NCBI GenBank assembly: GCA_024291935.2
Contig: CM044315.1
Location: forward strand, 54,410,385-54,474,384
Length of the DNA stretch: 64,000 nucleotides
Origin: Okapia johnstoni
Lineage: Eukaryota > Chordata > Mammalia > Artiodactyla > Giraffidae
Reading direction: 5' to 3'
Part shown: piece by piece, positions 47,150 to 58,634 of the stretch
How the letters are laid out: the number at the start of each line of letters is the position of its first letter
Numbering within the stretch: the first letter of the stretch is position 1
Notes under the pieces: model-generated
Told to the model about the DNA's origin: nothing
Databases searched by the model: none
The model's input: the letters and a program-made list of their open reading frames with translations, nothing else
Program-made: the position numbers and the translations under genes

Positions 47150-47770
47150 CTTTTCCAGACACCAAGTGATCCCTGGGAAGTTTGTAAAAGTAATCATTTG
47201 AGGCCCCACTCCCTAAGTTTCTGATGTGGTAAACCTGGAGAGGAGTTCATGAAAGATTATTTTTAGTGTCAACGAGAAGGATTTCATAGCCAATTTTGGG
47301 ACAACTCATTTGAAAGACATCAGACAAAAAGGTGTGAATCAAATGGGCAAATGAAATATACACACTTTCTTGGAGCTTGGTGCAGAGACACCACCAACTC
47401 TCAGCTGAACAAGTAGACAGAACTGATGGGGAGAGAGGACTGCTCTAGACACCATACCAGTCCAAGAGAAAGGATGCAGTTTCTCAAGAAATACTTAACT
47501 TACAGCTCATTCACACAGAGAACTATTCTTTTGCTGATGCTACCTAAAATTTAATGACCTTTATGATCGTCACAGATGCCTCCTTTTCAGTGGGTTGTCA
47601 GTAGTTCCCAGCCTTGCACACACCTAGGTATAATCAGAGTTCTTTTATAAAATACAGATTTCTAAGCTCCACCCAAATGCAATGATTTGAAACCTCAAAG
47701 ATCTAGGAATCTGTCTTTTGCAAGCTTCCTAGAAGAATCTTATGAACTCAGTCCAGTATCAGTTTATGAA
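47150..47770 (+). mobile_element. Two MER5-type hAT DNA transposon remnants
   Basis: 47150-47320 (tgatccctgggaagtttg, gaggccccactccctaag) and 47597-47770 (gtagttcccagccttgcac, aagctccacccaaatgc, gaggaatctgt-type centre) match MER5/MER58-type short non-autonomous hAT elements. Confidence 0.55.
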
Positions 47771-47924
47771 CCCATATATTATAACCATTGCTACTGAGAA
47801 TTAAAGCCCCTAGGTCTTTTTTACATGTCCTCATATTAAGCTAGGGATCCCTCACTGACTGGTACACAAATGTTTTAAGTCTTTTTGGACATAGATGCAA
47901 ACTAATCTTACATTGTTCAAGATG

Positions 47925-48165
47925 GTAACCACTGGCCACATGTGGCCACTAGGCACTTGAAATGTGGCTAGTCCAAATTTATATGTGCTCTGTGACTGTA
48001 TGTCACATTGAATTTCAAAGACTTAGTAAAAAAAAAAAGAGTTAAAAAAAGGATGTAAACTTATCTCATTAACAACTTTATATCTACTATATGTTGAAAC
48101 AGTACTTTGTATTAAATAAAATACGTGGTTGAAGTTAATACCACCTGTTTCATTTTGCTCTTTTC
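47925..48165 (+). mobile_element. hAT-type MER element remnant
   Basis: ggtaaccactggccacatgtggccactaggcacttgaaatgtggctagtcc is the typical start of a MER/Charlie-type element. The AT-rich remainder fits. Confidence 0.6.
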
Positions 48166-48339
48166 AATGTATTGATACTCCTAAAATGCTTTAATTATTT
48201 TAATTATCACTTACATGTACCCTTCTTGATTTTCTCATTGTTAATCACAGTCCTATATTCTGAATGCCCATAGTCCATTGCCCATAAGTCTATGAAAGAC
48301 TTGTCATAAGATATTCCGATTATCTTTTTACATGTCAGT

Positions 48340-48550
48340 ATCCACCACCAGACTGTGAGCAGCTCGAGGACATGGCACCAGCCTTATTTACCTGTCTCCT
48401 TTGGACCTAGCACAATGCATGGCGCCCAACAGATGTTCATGAACAGCTAATTTCTTTGCCTGCCTTGCCCAGAGCCACACAGATTGTTAATTGCAGAGTG
48501 CAGCCTCTAACTCAGGTTGCTTGACTTCTGCTCTAATACGCCATCTACGA
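48340..48550. mobile_element. L2 3' end followed by MIR
   Basis: 48340-48452 sense L2: agactgtgagcagctcgaggacatggc, cctagcacaatgcatggcgcc. 48455-48550 antisense MIR: cccagagccacacagattg, cagcctctaactcagg. Confidence 0.65.
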
Positions 48551-49865
48551 CATCCCACTGCCTTACATTCTTTCTCTAAAGATTTGCACAAGAAGCAAAT
48601 TGAAATAAAACTCAAATCAGTCTAATTTACTACTCATTAGCAGTTTTTATGAAGACCGGTTATAGAAGAGATTGAAACCCAAAGCTAATGTGACATTTTG
48701 AATTATCTCAAGTTGTCACTTTTCCAAGCTGTGCTTCACTCTCATTAGGAAAAGTAATCAAGATCTGGGCCTATTATTATACTGTGTCCCTCCCCGTTAT
48801 TAAAGTTTAGCACTCAGAGGTGTCTAATGCTCATGTTGATGCTATACTTTTCTTACTGGCACAGAAAGTTGTCTATTTATTTTTCCCCTGATTAATGTTT
48901 TGGAATTTTCCCCCTTTTCAGACTACTTCCTCAGCTTGCCAATTAGAACACATATTAATTTTCTCCAAAAGCACCTGCTTCATAACATGATAGATACATT
49001 CAGGTTCTTTATAGTGGAGAAACAGGCAAGAGCAGGTAAATGAACATATATACACACTGCAATGTCAAGGGTCACAGTTCAGTTATCTGTAGCCAGAAAC
49101 CTGAATTCATCCTATGTCCTATATAAGTGAGAATCATCCAAAATTTCATGTGATCCTGCAAAAGAAGTACCATGCTAGTCACTAGGAAAAATCATTTCAC
49201 CATGCCACCCTAGTGGTGCTGCTAGCCCTGACCAGTGTCAATCATGTGAGAGAGAAAATTAAATGTTTCAAAGGAAACACCTAAAAGAGGAGGGTGTCCC
49301 TGAGGGACTTAGGTGGCACTGGTTATAACATTTTCAATTTAGGGATAAAGGATTTTAACATGTCCCTCAAGCATAGACTAGAGAGGAAATAATATTCTTA
49401 AGGAAAACTATAACACTTTAGAAAGGAACTCCACAGCCCATTCCAGGTGATGGCACTTGTGTAGCTATGTCCTACTTAACGCCTTGTGGGTGCATTTTAG
49501 GCCACATTTCTTTTAATATTGAGATAAACATAACTCTGAACCCAACTTTCCACAAGAAGGATGTCCTAAAAGGCTCCCTGGCCTCCAGGGTTTACTTATG
49601 TATTTCAGGTATGGTCCCTCTTGTTTACCTGTGTAATAAATATACTGGCATATCTACTTGAGTGCTGAAAGCTGGTTTGGAGACTTAAAAGGTTTTTTCT
49701 CCAAAAAGCACTTTAGGCCCTCATGAAATTTGCATACTCCCACTCCAGTGACCTCCAGAGTCCTAAAGGTAGGGCTGTCCTTGTTAAATAAAAAATGCAC
49801 CTTATTTTACATTATATTCCATTATTATTCCATATACTCAGCCTGATTAAAGTATGTGTGCATAT
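48551..49865. other. Unique sequence, no gene seen
   Basis: No mobile element or coding exon is recognised. Confidence 0.45.
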
Positions 49866-50048
49866 TAATTGTTCAGTCGTGTCCAGCTCTTTGTAATCCC
49901 ATGGACTGTAGCTCGCCAGGCTCCTCTGTCCATGGAATTGTCCAGACAAAAATACTAGACTGGGTTGCCATTTCCTTCTCCAAGGGATCTCCTCGACCCA
50001 GGGATTGAACCCGGGTCTCCTGCATAGTAGGCAGATTCTTTCCCATCT
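49866..50048 (-). mobile_element. Bov-tA SINE
   Basis: Antisense: ttgttcagtcgtgtcc, ccatggactgtagctcgcc, gacccagggattgaacccggg, gcagattctttcccatctg. No convincing TSD. Confidence 0.92.
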
Positions 50049-50139
50049 GAAAGTACACAGTGTTAGGCAAGTATTAATGACACAAAGTAATGGTGCCTAA
50101 GTTTGTCTATGTCATCATTTTTTTCACTTCTAGTGATAC

Positions 50140-50303
50140 AGTATAGCACAAAAAGCATGGATTTTGAGGCTTTTACAACAGGGTTCAAACCCTGCCTTCA
50201 TGATTTAATAACTGGGAAACATTAGTAAGTTATTTCATCTTTTGGGTTTTAGATTTTCTTTTCTGTAAAACAGGGTTAATAACATCTGCCTAGTAGGATA
50301 ATT
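50140..50303 (+). mobile_element. MIR SINE hosting a BOV-A2
   Basis: agcatggattttgaggctttta, gggttcaaaccctgccttc, gtaagttatttcatcttttggg, gtaaaacagggttaataac is a good MIR. It resumes after the BOV-A2 with gataatgcatgtgacgtccttgcc to about 50645. Confidence 0.75.
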
Positions 50304-50573
50304 CGGAGAAGGAAATGGCACCCCACTCCAGTACTCTCGCCTGGAAAATCCCATGGACAGAAGAGCCTGGTAGGCTGCAGTCCATGGGGTCGCGAAGAGT
50401 CGGACATGACTGAGCGACTTCACTTTCACTTTTCACTTTCATGCGTTGGAGAAGGAAATGGCAACCCACTCCAGTGTTCTTGCCTGGAGAATCCCAGGGA
50501 CGGGAGAGCCTGGTAGGCTGCCGTCTATGGGGTTGCACAGAGTCGGACACGACTGAAGCGACTTAGCAGCAGC
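50304..50573 (+). mobile_element. BOV-A2 SINE, complete
   Basis: Two A-type monomers (start cggagaaggaaatggcacc; second start ttggagaaggaaatggcaacc), linker cttttcactttcatgcg, tail cttagcagcagc. A perfect 12 bp TSD, agtaggataatt, is at 50292-50303 and 50574-50585. Low divergence indicates a young copy. Confidence 0.97.
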
Positions 50574-50649
50574 AGTAGGATAATTGGGAAGGCTAACTAG
50601 GATAATGCATGTGACGTCCTTGCCAAATAACAGGCAGCAGTATTCATTA

Positions 50650-51016
50650 GTTAACTGCCCTCCTAACTTTCCTCATTCAGTGGCTTCTGGCCCCCTGATC
50701 CAAGCACAGGGTGCTCCTGATTAATGTGCTGTCCTGGCTCCAGAAGAGTCCATGCTCACATTTCCAAATTCATACTCCTCCTTTCCCAAGGAATTTACAG
50801 CTTTTTATTCCAAAAGAATTCTCTGTTAATGGCAATGGCAGGAATAAAAGGTTAATTCAGAGAATAACCAGATTCTAACCCAGACTAGGAGCAAGGTCTG
50901 GCATCACCACTAACAGGTAGACAGGCAGGCATAGAAAAAAGGCACCACATTCTACAATCACCACATCCTGCTTTTACACAGCTTTCTCCACTGTCTTCAC
51001 ATCATAGTCTTAGGCA
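50650..51016. other. Unique sequence
   Basis: Nothing recognisable. Confidence 0.45.
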
Positions 51017-51239
51017 GAAGTGAAAGTGAAAAGTGAAAGTATTAGTTGCTCCGTTGTGTCTGACTCTTTCGGACCCCATGGACTGTAGTCCACCAGGCTC
51101 CTCTGTCCATGGAATTCTCCAGGCAAAAATATGGATAGTATTGTCATTTCCTTCTCCAGGGGATCTTTCTGACCCAGGGATCAAACCAAGGTCTCCTGCA
51201 TTGCAGGTAGATTCTTTACCATCTGAGTCACCAGGAAGC
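51017..51239 (-). mobile_element. Bov-tA SINE
   Basis: Antisense: gtgaaagtgaaaagtgaaag tail, gttgctccgttgtgtctgac, gggatctttctgacccaggg, ttgcaggtagattctttacc, head caccaggaagcc. Confidence 0.93.
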
Positions 51240-51804
51240 CTTATACATAAAGCTACCTCAAAAACATTGTCAAGCTTTTTCCGAAAGTTTACAGAGCAAA
51301 CCTTCCGATTCCATGGAAAATTGTTGCTATACTTTAAAAATATAGACTCTGACCTGCCAATATTGGCTAAATCTTATTGCAGATTGACACTGTGTGTATA
51401 TAATCAAATATTTTCACCAAAACTAAGACTTTGTGCATATAGCTTAGTTCACTTAGAGGATTTCAAGATAAATGAACACTGCAGTGGTTAAAAAAAAGTC
51501 AGAAAGATAAGAAATACAGTATTTGCATACAGAAATAACTTCAAAAAGAAAGCTAAGGTTTTGAAATGTAATTATTTCCTCTAGACTGGGTAAATATTTA
51601 ATGTCTTAATTTGCTTGTCATTGGCTAAACACCTGTGTGATTGTGTGTCTGTGTATGTGTGTAACCTCTAATTAAAAGCAGGCCTTTAGTCTGTATAAGA
51701 GTTCTAAACAAAATTAATCATCATGGAAGATGATGAAACAAAGAATTTTAGGTTTCTTAATATATCAATTCTCCTTAAATCTTGCATTTCTCATTTCCAT
51801 AGCA
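51240..51804. other. Unique sequence
   Basis: No gene or clear repeat. Confidence 0.45.
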
Positions 51805-52080
51805 TGTATTCATTCATTAATTCAATAAATATTGTGCACTTACTATCTCAGAAACTTAAACAGTTCTCATGATGTTTACACCTTATGAGGAGGGAGAGAT
51901 TTTTTAAAAGATGGCTAATATGATGTCAAGTAGTAAAATGTGTTAGAAAAAAAATAAACCATGTAAGGTAAGGGTATAAAGAGATGATGGAAGGTCTATT
52001 TTAGATAGGGTCACAAGGGGAGATCTTCCTGAGGAGGTGGCATCTAACCAGACTTGAGACAAGTGAAAGAGTTCAGTTGG
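51805..52080 (-). mobile_element. L2 LINE 3' end
   Basis: tcattcattaattcaataaatattgtgcacttac, gatgtttacaccttatgagg, gatcttcctgaggaggtggc, agacttgagacaagtg: antisense L2. Confidence 0.7.
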
Positions 52081-52085
52081 TTATT

Positions 52086-53178
52086 TATATCAACATCCTC
52101 AGATATGCAGATATGCTATGCTAATGCTATGCTAAGTCACTTCAGTCATGTCCAATTCTGTGCGACCCCATAGACGGCAGCCCACCAGGCTCCACTGTCC
52201 CCGGGATTCTCCAGGCAAGAATACTGGAGTGGGTTGCCATTTCCTTCTCCAGTGCATGAAAGGGAAAAGTGAAAGTGAAGTCACTCAGTCGTGTCTGACT
52301 CTTAGCGATCCCATGGACTGTAGCCTACCAGGCTCCTCTGTCCATGGGATTTTCCAGGCAAGAATACTGGAGTGGGGTGCCATTGCCTTCTCCGAGATAT
52401 GCAGATGATACCACTCTAATGGCAGCAAGGGAAGAGGAACTAAAGAGCCTTTGAGGAGGGTGAAAGAGGAGAGTGAAAAAGCTGGCTTAAAACTCAATGT
52501 TCAAAAAACTAAGTCCATGGCTTCCAGTCCCATCACTTAATGGCAAATTAATGGGGAAAAATGGAAGCAGTGACAAATTTTATTTTCTTGGGCTCCAAAA
52601 ATACTGAAGACAGTGACTGCAGCCATGAAATGAAAAGATGCTTACTCCTTGAAATTAAAGCTATGATAAACCTAGACAGCATATTAAAAAGCAGAGACAT
52701 CACTTTGCTGACAAAGGTCCATCTAGTCAAAGGTATGGTTTTTCCAGTAGTCACATATGGATGTGAGAGCTGGACCACAAAGAAGGCTGAAAACCAAAGA
52801 ATTGATGCTTTCCAATTGTGGTGAAGGAGATGATTCTTGAGAGTCCCTTGAACTGCAAGGAAATCAAATCAGTCAATTCCTAGAGGAAATCAGTCCTGAA
52901 TATTCATTGGAAGGACTGAGGCTGAAGCTGAAAACTCCAATACTTTGGCCACCTGATGCGAAGAGCTGACTCATTGGAAAAAAACCCTGATGCTGGGAAA
53001 GATTGAGGTCAGAAGAAGGGGACGACAGAGGATGAGATGGTTGAATGGCATCACTGACTGAATGGCCATGAGTTTGAGCAAACCCAAGAAGATAGTGAAG
53101 GACAGGGAAGCCTGGCATACTGCCATCCAAGGGATCGCAAAGAGTCGGACACTACTTAGCGACTGAATGGCAACAAAT
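52086..53178 (+). mobile_element. BovB LINE, split by a BOV-A2
   Basis: Left part 52086-52112 (atatcaacatcctcagatatgc), right part 52395-53178, ending in gactgaatggcaacaaa. The 87-codon frame 52561-52824 encodes a FLGSKNTEDSDCSHEMK segment and a CESWTTKKAENQRIDAF block. The RT YADD region lies at the insertion point. Confidence 0.95.
52113..52394 (-). mobile_element. BOV-A2 SINE inside BovB, atypical tail
   Basis: Two antisense monomers. The tail at 52113-52136 is built of atgct units, instead of the usual gct repeats. A 12 bp TSD, agatatgcagat, is at 52101-52112 and 52395-52406, both parts of the BovB text. Confidence 0.96.
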
Positions 53179-54894
53179 CAGCCTCAGAGGTAACTGAAGC
53201 CCTGAAGCCGGAGCATGGTCCTGAGGACCATTCAGGAGCTGTCATTGTTAAGGAGGAAACAAGGATATCCTAGCTATCAGCCCCTCCTAGGCTCCAGTCG
53301 TAAGGAGTCCTCAGCTCTTTCAGAAGGAGTCACCATGGCTTTTGGTGATGCAGAAGAGACCCATACTCCTGGAGGCACAGAGGTATATGTAAAGGAGGGA
53401 AGGTAAAAGGTCATCCTGTGGACAGTGGATACTAGGAGAAGGGGACATACACATTTGGAAGCTTTTTAGCTGAGGTCAAATTTTATTAAACTGAATAATT
53501 TTACTGGAAGTCAGTCCTGAACATACAAATTATTATTTAGCTTTTTAATATATTTCCTAATATAGACATCTCTTCATTCCCAATATATCTCTAGGAATTA
53601 AAAAAGCCCCTAACTTACTATTCAAGGTTTTAAGTGAAAAAGATTAAAATACCATAAATATATAAGCTGGAGAGAGTACTATGCCAATTTTTGCATGGAA
53701 TTTATTTGCAAAAAGCAAATGTCAACTTTAAGATCTCAAAATGGAATATAAGATGATACAACTGTATGTAATTCATAATGGCATTTAAGAATGCTACAAT
53801 GAGACACATTACAAAATTGCAAACGATTTCAGGTTCTGTACATATGGATGGATCTTCCTAAGGTGTGTAAGTGCTGAGAGTCAATAGGTTAAAACAAATA
53901 TACTCTACATGACATTAATTCAAGTTAAAAGTTTTAAAATAGAAAGTGCTCTTCCACTTAATGTAATGCTGTTCCCTAACAAACTGCCAAATCATGCCCT
54001 TGTCAGGAAAAATAAGCAGAATAACAAAAGATGTGCCCCCAAGTGCCTAAGAGGCAAAGTGTAGCATATTAACTAAATCACATCTTTCAAACTGCACTGT
54101 TTCTCCCTCCTGCTAGGTAGAATATGTGAGCAGCATCGCTCCACGCAGTTTCTGTAGTCACACAACTCAGCAAAGGTACGATGCTACAACAGGAGGGCTC
54201 AGAAGCCTGCACACATGCATAACAAGAGGTCATGCCATCTCTACTCTTCTGAAGATACCAGAGATGCCTTCTAAATCTTACAAGATACAACCTGATCTAA
54301 GGCCCTGAACTCCTGAGAGTGAGAATTGACGGGATTAAGAAAGAGTACAGTGCTAGGACTTCTTGATCACTCTAATATCAATCATTCAAAAGCATTGTCC
54401 TTACATCAAATGCTCCTGGAGTACATTTCTTCCATTGCTATCATAGGATAGTTCCCTCACTCTTTGGTCTTCTTTCTGATTCAAGCTACAAACACACACC
54501 TTCCCTAAAGACCCACTACTGCCCCTCCAGCATGGCAAGACCTCTTCCCCTCCCCCCATAGAAGGTAGATAAAATGATATCAAAACCGATGCTTGATCTT
54601 ATTACAAGCAGCTTTCCAATGGAAGTTTTAAACTGCAGAGTTTCTCTAAGGAGGAAAGAAAGGAGTTGATTAATATTCGTATTTAAGAAGGAAGCCCAGG
54701 AAGGAACATTCTGAGGTTTATTTCCAGTAGTGATAAAGCCTTTAGAATGACTCTTGTTCCCTCTAACAGGTCTACAGGAAGATTTGCTTTTCTGGTGGCT
54801 GAGATGAGCATAAGCATGACCTTCTCTTGAGCCCCAAGCATAGAGAAACATCTGTGAGACTTGGTGAGGAGGAAGACAGGCATGGGTAATTCGG
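53179..54894. other. Unique sequence, no gene seen
   Basis: 53185-53410 is richer in GC than its surroundings and has a 63-codon frame (53215-53406, plus). It is perhaps a fragment of a processed transcript, but I recognise no protein in it. The rest is featureless. The 111-codon minus frame at 54516-54851 has no support. Confidence 0.4.
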
Positions 54895-55400
54895 AAGAAT
54901 CTATATTAAGTCAGAACACCTATACTCTGTTTCTGTGCTGTGCTTAGTCACTCAGTCATGTCTGACTCTTTGAGACCCTATAGATTGTAGCCTGCCAGGC
55001 TCCTCTGTCCATGGGTTTCTCCAGGCAAGAATACTGGAGTGGGTCACCATGCCCTCCTCTAGGTGATCTTCCCAACCCAGGAATTGAACCCAGCTCTCCC
55101 GTATTGCAGGCGGATTCCTTACCAACTGAGCCACCAGGGAAGCCCAAGAATACTGGAGTGGGTAGCCTATCCCTTCTTCAGGGGATCTTCCCAACCCAGG
55201 GACTGAACCAGGGTCTCCTGCATTGCAGGCAGATGCTTTACCAGCTGAGCTACCAGGGAAGCCCCACTCTGGTTCTACTATTAATCAACTATATTCATTT
55301 GCCTCAATTATTTAATATCTATAAGTCTCATTTACATTACCTGTAAGGCTAGGATGATAATGCCCAATTTACAAAGGTGTTATATTGTTATTATTTCCAT
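54895..55400 (+). mobile_element. MIR SINE split by a dimeric Bov-tA
   Basis: Left: ttaagtcagaacacctatactctg. Right: ggttctactattaatcaac, ttgcctcaattatttaatatc, acctgtaaggctaggatgataatg. The two halves join in MIR order. Confidence 0.65.
54935..55265 (-). mobile_element. Dimeric Bov-tA SINE
   Basis: A complete antisense Bov-tA (54935-55145) is followed by a second, partial one (55146-55265) that starts at the aagaatactggagtggg motif and ends again with a full head, gctaccagggaagcccc. One imperfect 11 bp repeat, actctg(t/g)ttct, flanks the whole block at 54924-54934 and 55266-55276. Confidence 0.9.
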
Positions 55401-56375
55401 TCAACAGTTAGTGTGTCTGTTCTAAGTATAAGAATTAAAAAAAAAAAGACAGGGACCTAGCACTGTAAAGCTTGTACTGTAGCCATAACAAACAAGGAAA
55501 CAGATAATTGAATAGCAAGATAATATATCACTTTGATAGATTCTGACAACTGAGTCCAGCTGGACACTATCCTTTATTATCCTATTTAAAAAAAATCACC
55601 ACCAGCATGACTACTCAACCAGAACTCATGAAGAAAAGAGATCTGATAAAAATTCTGATTTGGTTGAGATGAAATCTGAAGTGATGAAATTTATTCAGAA
55701 TTCATTTAGATAATTTTTTCTGTAATCAAACAAAATGGATTTAAAATGGAGATTAAGTGGGGTCTTAAGTCAAGATTCCTAGGAGTCAATTGTGAGGCAA
55801 GGAGTCCTGTGCGAGTGAATTACTTGGGAAATATTCCTAAGAGAAACCAATGAGGGAAAAGGGGAAGCAGAGTACAGAGGAGAAAGAAGTCAAGTAACAG
55901 TTTAGACAAAGTCCCACAGAAATGGCTACAGCCTACACCTTAGGTAGAGAGTCCTCTTGTCCCTTGACTGGGACTCCCTCACCACCCAATCACTGGCCAA
56001 TAGTCACCCTGGAGGGAAGTAATTCCCAGGCACCTCCAGCTCTCTGAGCTTTTCTGGGAGAAGCAGTCCCCAGCATATTATAATAGAGGTATGATTAGAG
56101 GATGACCCCGGAAGTTCCAAGTGATCAGTTTTGTCTGAGAAGGTCATCAGATTTCTGTAGGAGGTCATTTCCTGAAAGGTGACTGAGTCTGGGGGTCAAG
56201 GTTTCATCTTGTGGGATAGTTGCTTCAGGTGGGGAAAAAAGTCAGAGGTAAAATCATATCTAAAAATTAATAAGAATCAAGTCATAGAATCTAAATGAAA
56301 TTTTATAAACAAAAGACTGGATGTTAGACAACTATAAGAAGCCAGGAGCCAGATGAAAATCAGACACAAGAGTCC
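55401..56375. other. Unassigned, partly L2-like
   Basis: caaggaaacagataattgaatagc (55493-55516) may be antisense L2. The block 55900-56080 is GC-richer and unassigned. No gene is supported. Confidence 0.35.
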
Positions 56376-56640
56376 TAGCCTAGCAGGGCTGTTGTGGGTA
56401 ACATGACGGGTAAGTGGTTAGAGAAACTTGGTAAGAGCATCCGGAGGTCATGTCAGGGTCAGCTATTGATGGATATGAAAAGAGAAAATGGCATTAGAGA
56501 AAGGGGAAAAGCTTGTGCAAAGTCATAAAAGCCAGAAGTTGCTGTGACTTGAATTTAGAGGATGTGGTTGGAAAGAGAGATGAGGCTGGAGAGGTCATAT
56601 CCAGCTAACTTGTCAAAGATCCAAAAGCCATTCTGAAAAA
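56376..56640 (-). mobile_element. L2 LINE fragment
   Basis: gcattagagaaaggggaaaagcttgtgcaaagtc, ggatgtggttggaaagagagatgagg, gatccaaaagccattctg are in antisense L2 order. Confidence 0.6.
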
Positions 56641-56701
56641 ATTTTCATCTTATCCAGTGACCAGTTGATTTTTTTTCCATTTTAGAAAGATTATTATATA
56701 T

Positions 56702-56849
56702 AGGATGAGATGGTTGGATGGCATCACCGACGTGATGGACATGAGTTTGAGTAGGCTCCGGGTGTTGGTGACGGTCAGGGAAGACTGACGGCCTGCAGTC
56801 CATGGGGCTGCAAAGAATTGGACATGACTGAGTGACTGAACTGAACTGA
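56702..56849 (+). mobile_element. BovB LINE extreme 3' end
   Basis: aggatgagatggttggatggc, gacatgagtttgagtaggc, cctgcagtccatggggctgc, gactgagtgactgaactgaactg. Confidence 0.92.
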
Positions 56850-57899
56850 TTATATAGAGGATAAATTAGAGTGAACACAGAGATAAACAAATTTGAAAGT
56901 TGTTGCAAAAGTCTAGGTGAGAGATAATATATCTTGCAATTAATATCATCCCTAAAGAGATTTTGTAAATCAGGGAAGGAGCCCAAAGAAAAACATGGCA
57001 GGTGTTTTTTAAAATATGTTTATCTCTTTGCATTCTTTTTGTGCATTGGTAACTGCAGAAAAGCTCATCTTTTTTTTTTAAGACTCTGAAAAAAGCTTGA
57101 CCCTAAAAGTATCTTTTCCTGAAGGAGAACATTACTAAGACAAACTAGGAACTGGGTTCTTTCTTAGCAAATAGAAGGCAGGAATCTAGCTCAAGAACAG
57201 GTTCAGGCTGGGGATATTAGAGGAATAACAGTACTGAAATGATTAAAACATCTCAAGCTGCAGAGAATGCTAGCATGAGCTAATTGTACAATATTCAACA
57301 AATAACTTTTAGCAACTGCCAATTATTAGTGAGTTTGAAGACAGTAAAAATTAACACCCACCTACAGTTGCTAAATTAAAGCATTAATAGTAAGATTAGA
57401 CATTGGGGCAAGAGTAGAGCGCTCTGTAAGGCTAAAATCAAGAGAGCTTGGTGCCAGATTGTACATGTAAAATGAGCGAGGCTGTAGAGTCCACCAAGAG
57501 GTGTAGATATTGGAACTGAAGAACAATTTGGGGAAATTGAGGCAAATGCAAAGTTCAAGGTTGTTCAAATTTCAAGTTCAATTGCAAAGTTCAGCTTCCA
57601 AGTTGAGGTGCCTAGTTGGTGGTTGAAACATGCATTCTACTTGGCGGAAAGGTGTCTCTGGAGGTACAGATGTAACCTCTACCTCTATTTAGATTATAAA
57701 ATAGGTGAGCTCTAGGAATGAGTCAAAGAGAGTTCCAAGGGATAACACCAACATTACAAAAATAGAATGCTGGGAAACTTCAGGGAACCATCCCACTGAA
57801 AGAAGAAGATCTAATAAAGGATATTAAAAAGTGCCCAGAAAGATAGGGAATGAGTAGTATGCTTTAAGCCAAAAGAGGAAAGAATGCCCAGAATGAAAA
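56850..57899. other. Unassigned, partly old repeat
   Basis: 57580-57860 (gttgaggtgcctagttggtgg, gagtcaaagagagttccaaggg) resembles the old repeat at 46.5 kb. No gene. Confidence 0.4.
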
Positions 57900-58122
57900 T
57901 CCAACCATGACTACCTAGGCCTGATGATGGCTCCACTGCTTACTCACTGTGTGAAGGGCAAGTAATTTAATCTCTTTGTACCTCAGTTTCCTCATCCATC
58001 AAGGGGATAAGAGCATACACTTTAAAAAGGTGATGTGAGGACTAAATGATGTAATATAAGAAAAGTGCTTAGAGCAGGGCCAAGGACAAAACAAATGCTA
58101 TATAAGTGTTGATAAAAAGAAC
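57900..58122 (+). mobile_element. MIR SINE, well preserved
   Basis: gctccactgcttactcactgtgtg, cctcagtttcctcatccatc, gtgatgtgaggactaaatgatg, aaaagtgcttagagcagggcc and aatgctatataagtgttg are in full MIR order. Confidence 0.85.
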
Positions 58123-58634
58123 AAAGTGCTACAGAGAAACCACTTTTGAGAGCTGATGAATGCCTGAAGAGAGTTAACTGGATTCAGCTATTGGAAAGCC
58201 AGTTATTGGTAGAAAATGCTGTTTAAGAAAACATAATATGTAGTGACCATCATTTTAACAATATCTACCTACTTGCTCAGAGTTTGTGAATACAAAAGAG
58301 AAAATGATGGTAATGACTTTTTAAACAAAAAATAAAAATACCAAAGACTAGATGAAGGGTGAATTTAGCACAGTAAACTAAAGGATGGGATTAACACCCT
58401 CCCAAATGAAAAGGACACATGGAGCTTTTATTATTAACAATGTTAGGTGTCTGAAATCTCACCGGAATTATTTTAGAAACACAGATGATCAGATAGATGT
58501 ATGCTGTGTGTGAATATGTGAATAGCAAGTGACAGAAATTGAAGTGGGGATGAGTCATCTTGAACTTACACATATTTATTTCTGATTAGAATGATGAAAA
58601 ATACAGCTCCAAAGAATACAAATATTATTTATGA
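58123..58634. other. Unique AT-rich sequence
   Basis: No gene or clear repeat. It is the left flank of the BovB pair. Confidence 0.5.

Noticed and set aside
54516..54851. 111-codon minus-strand frame
   Set aside because: No family resemblance and no splice context. Considered chance.
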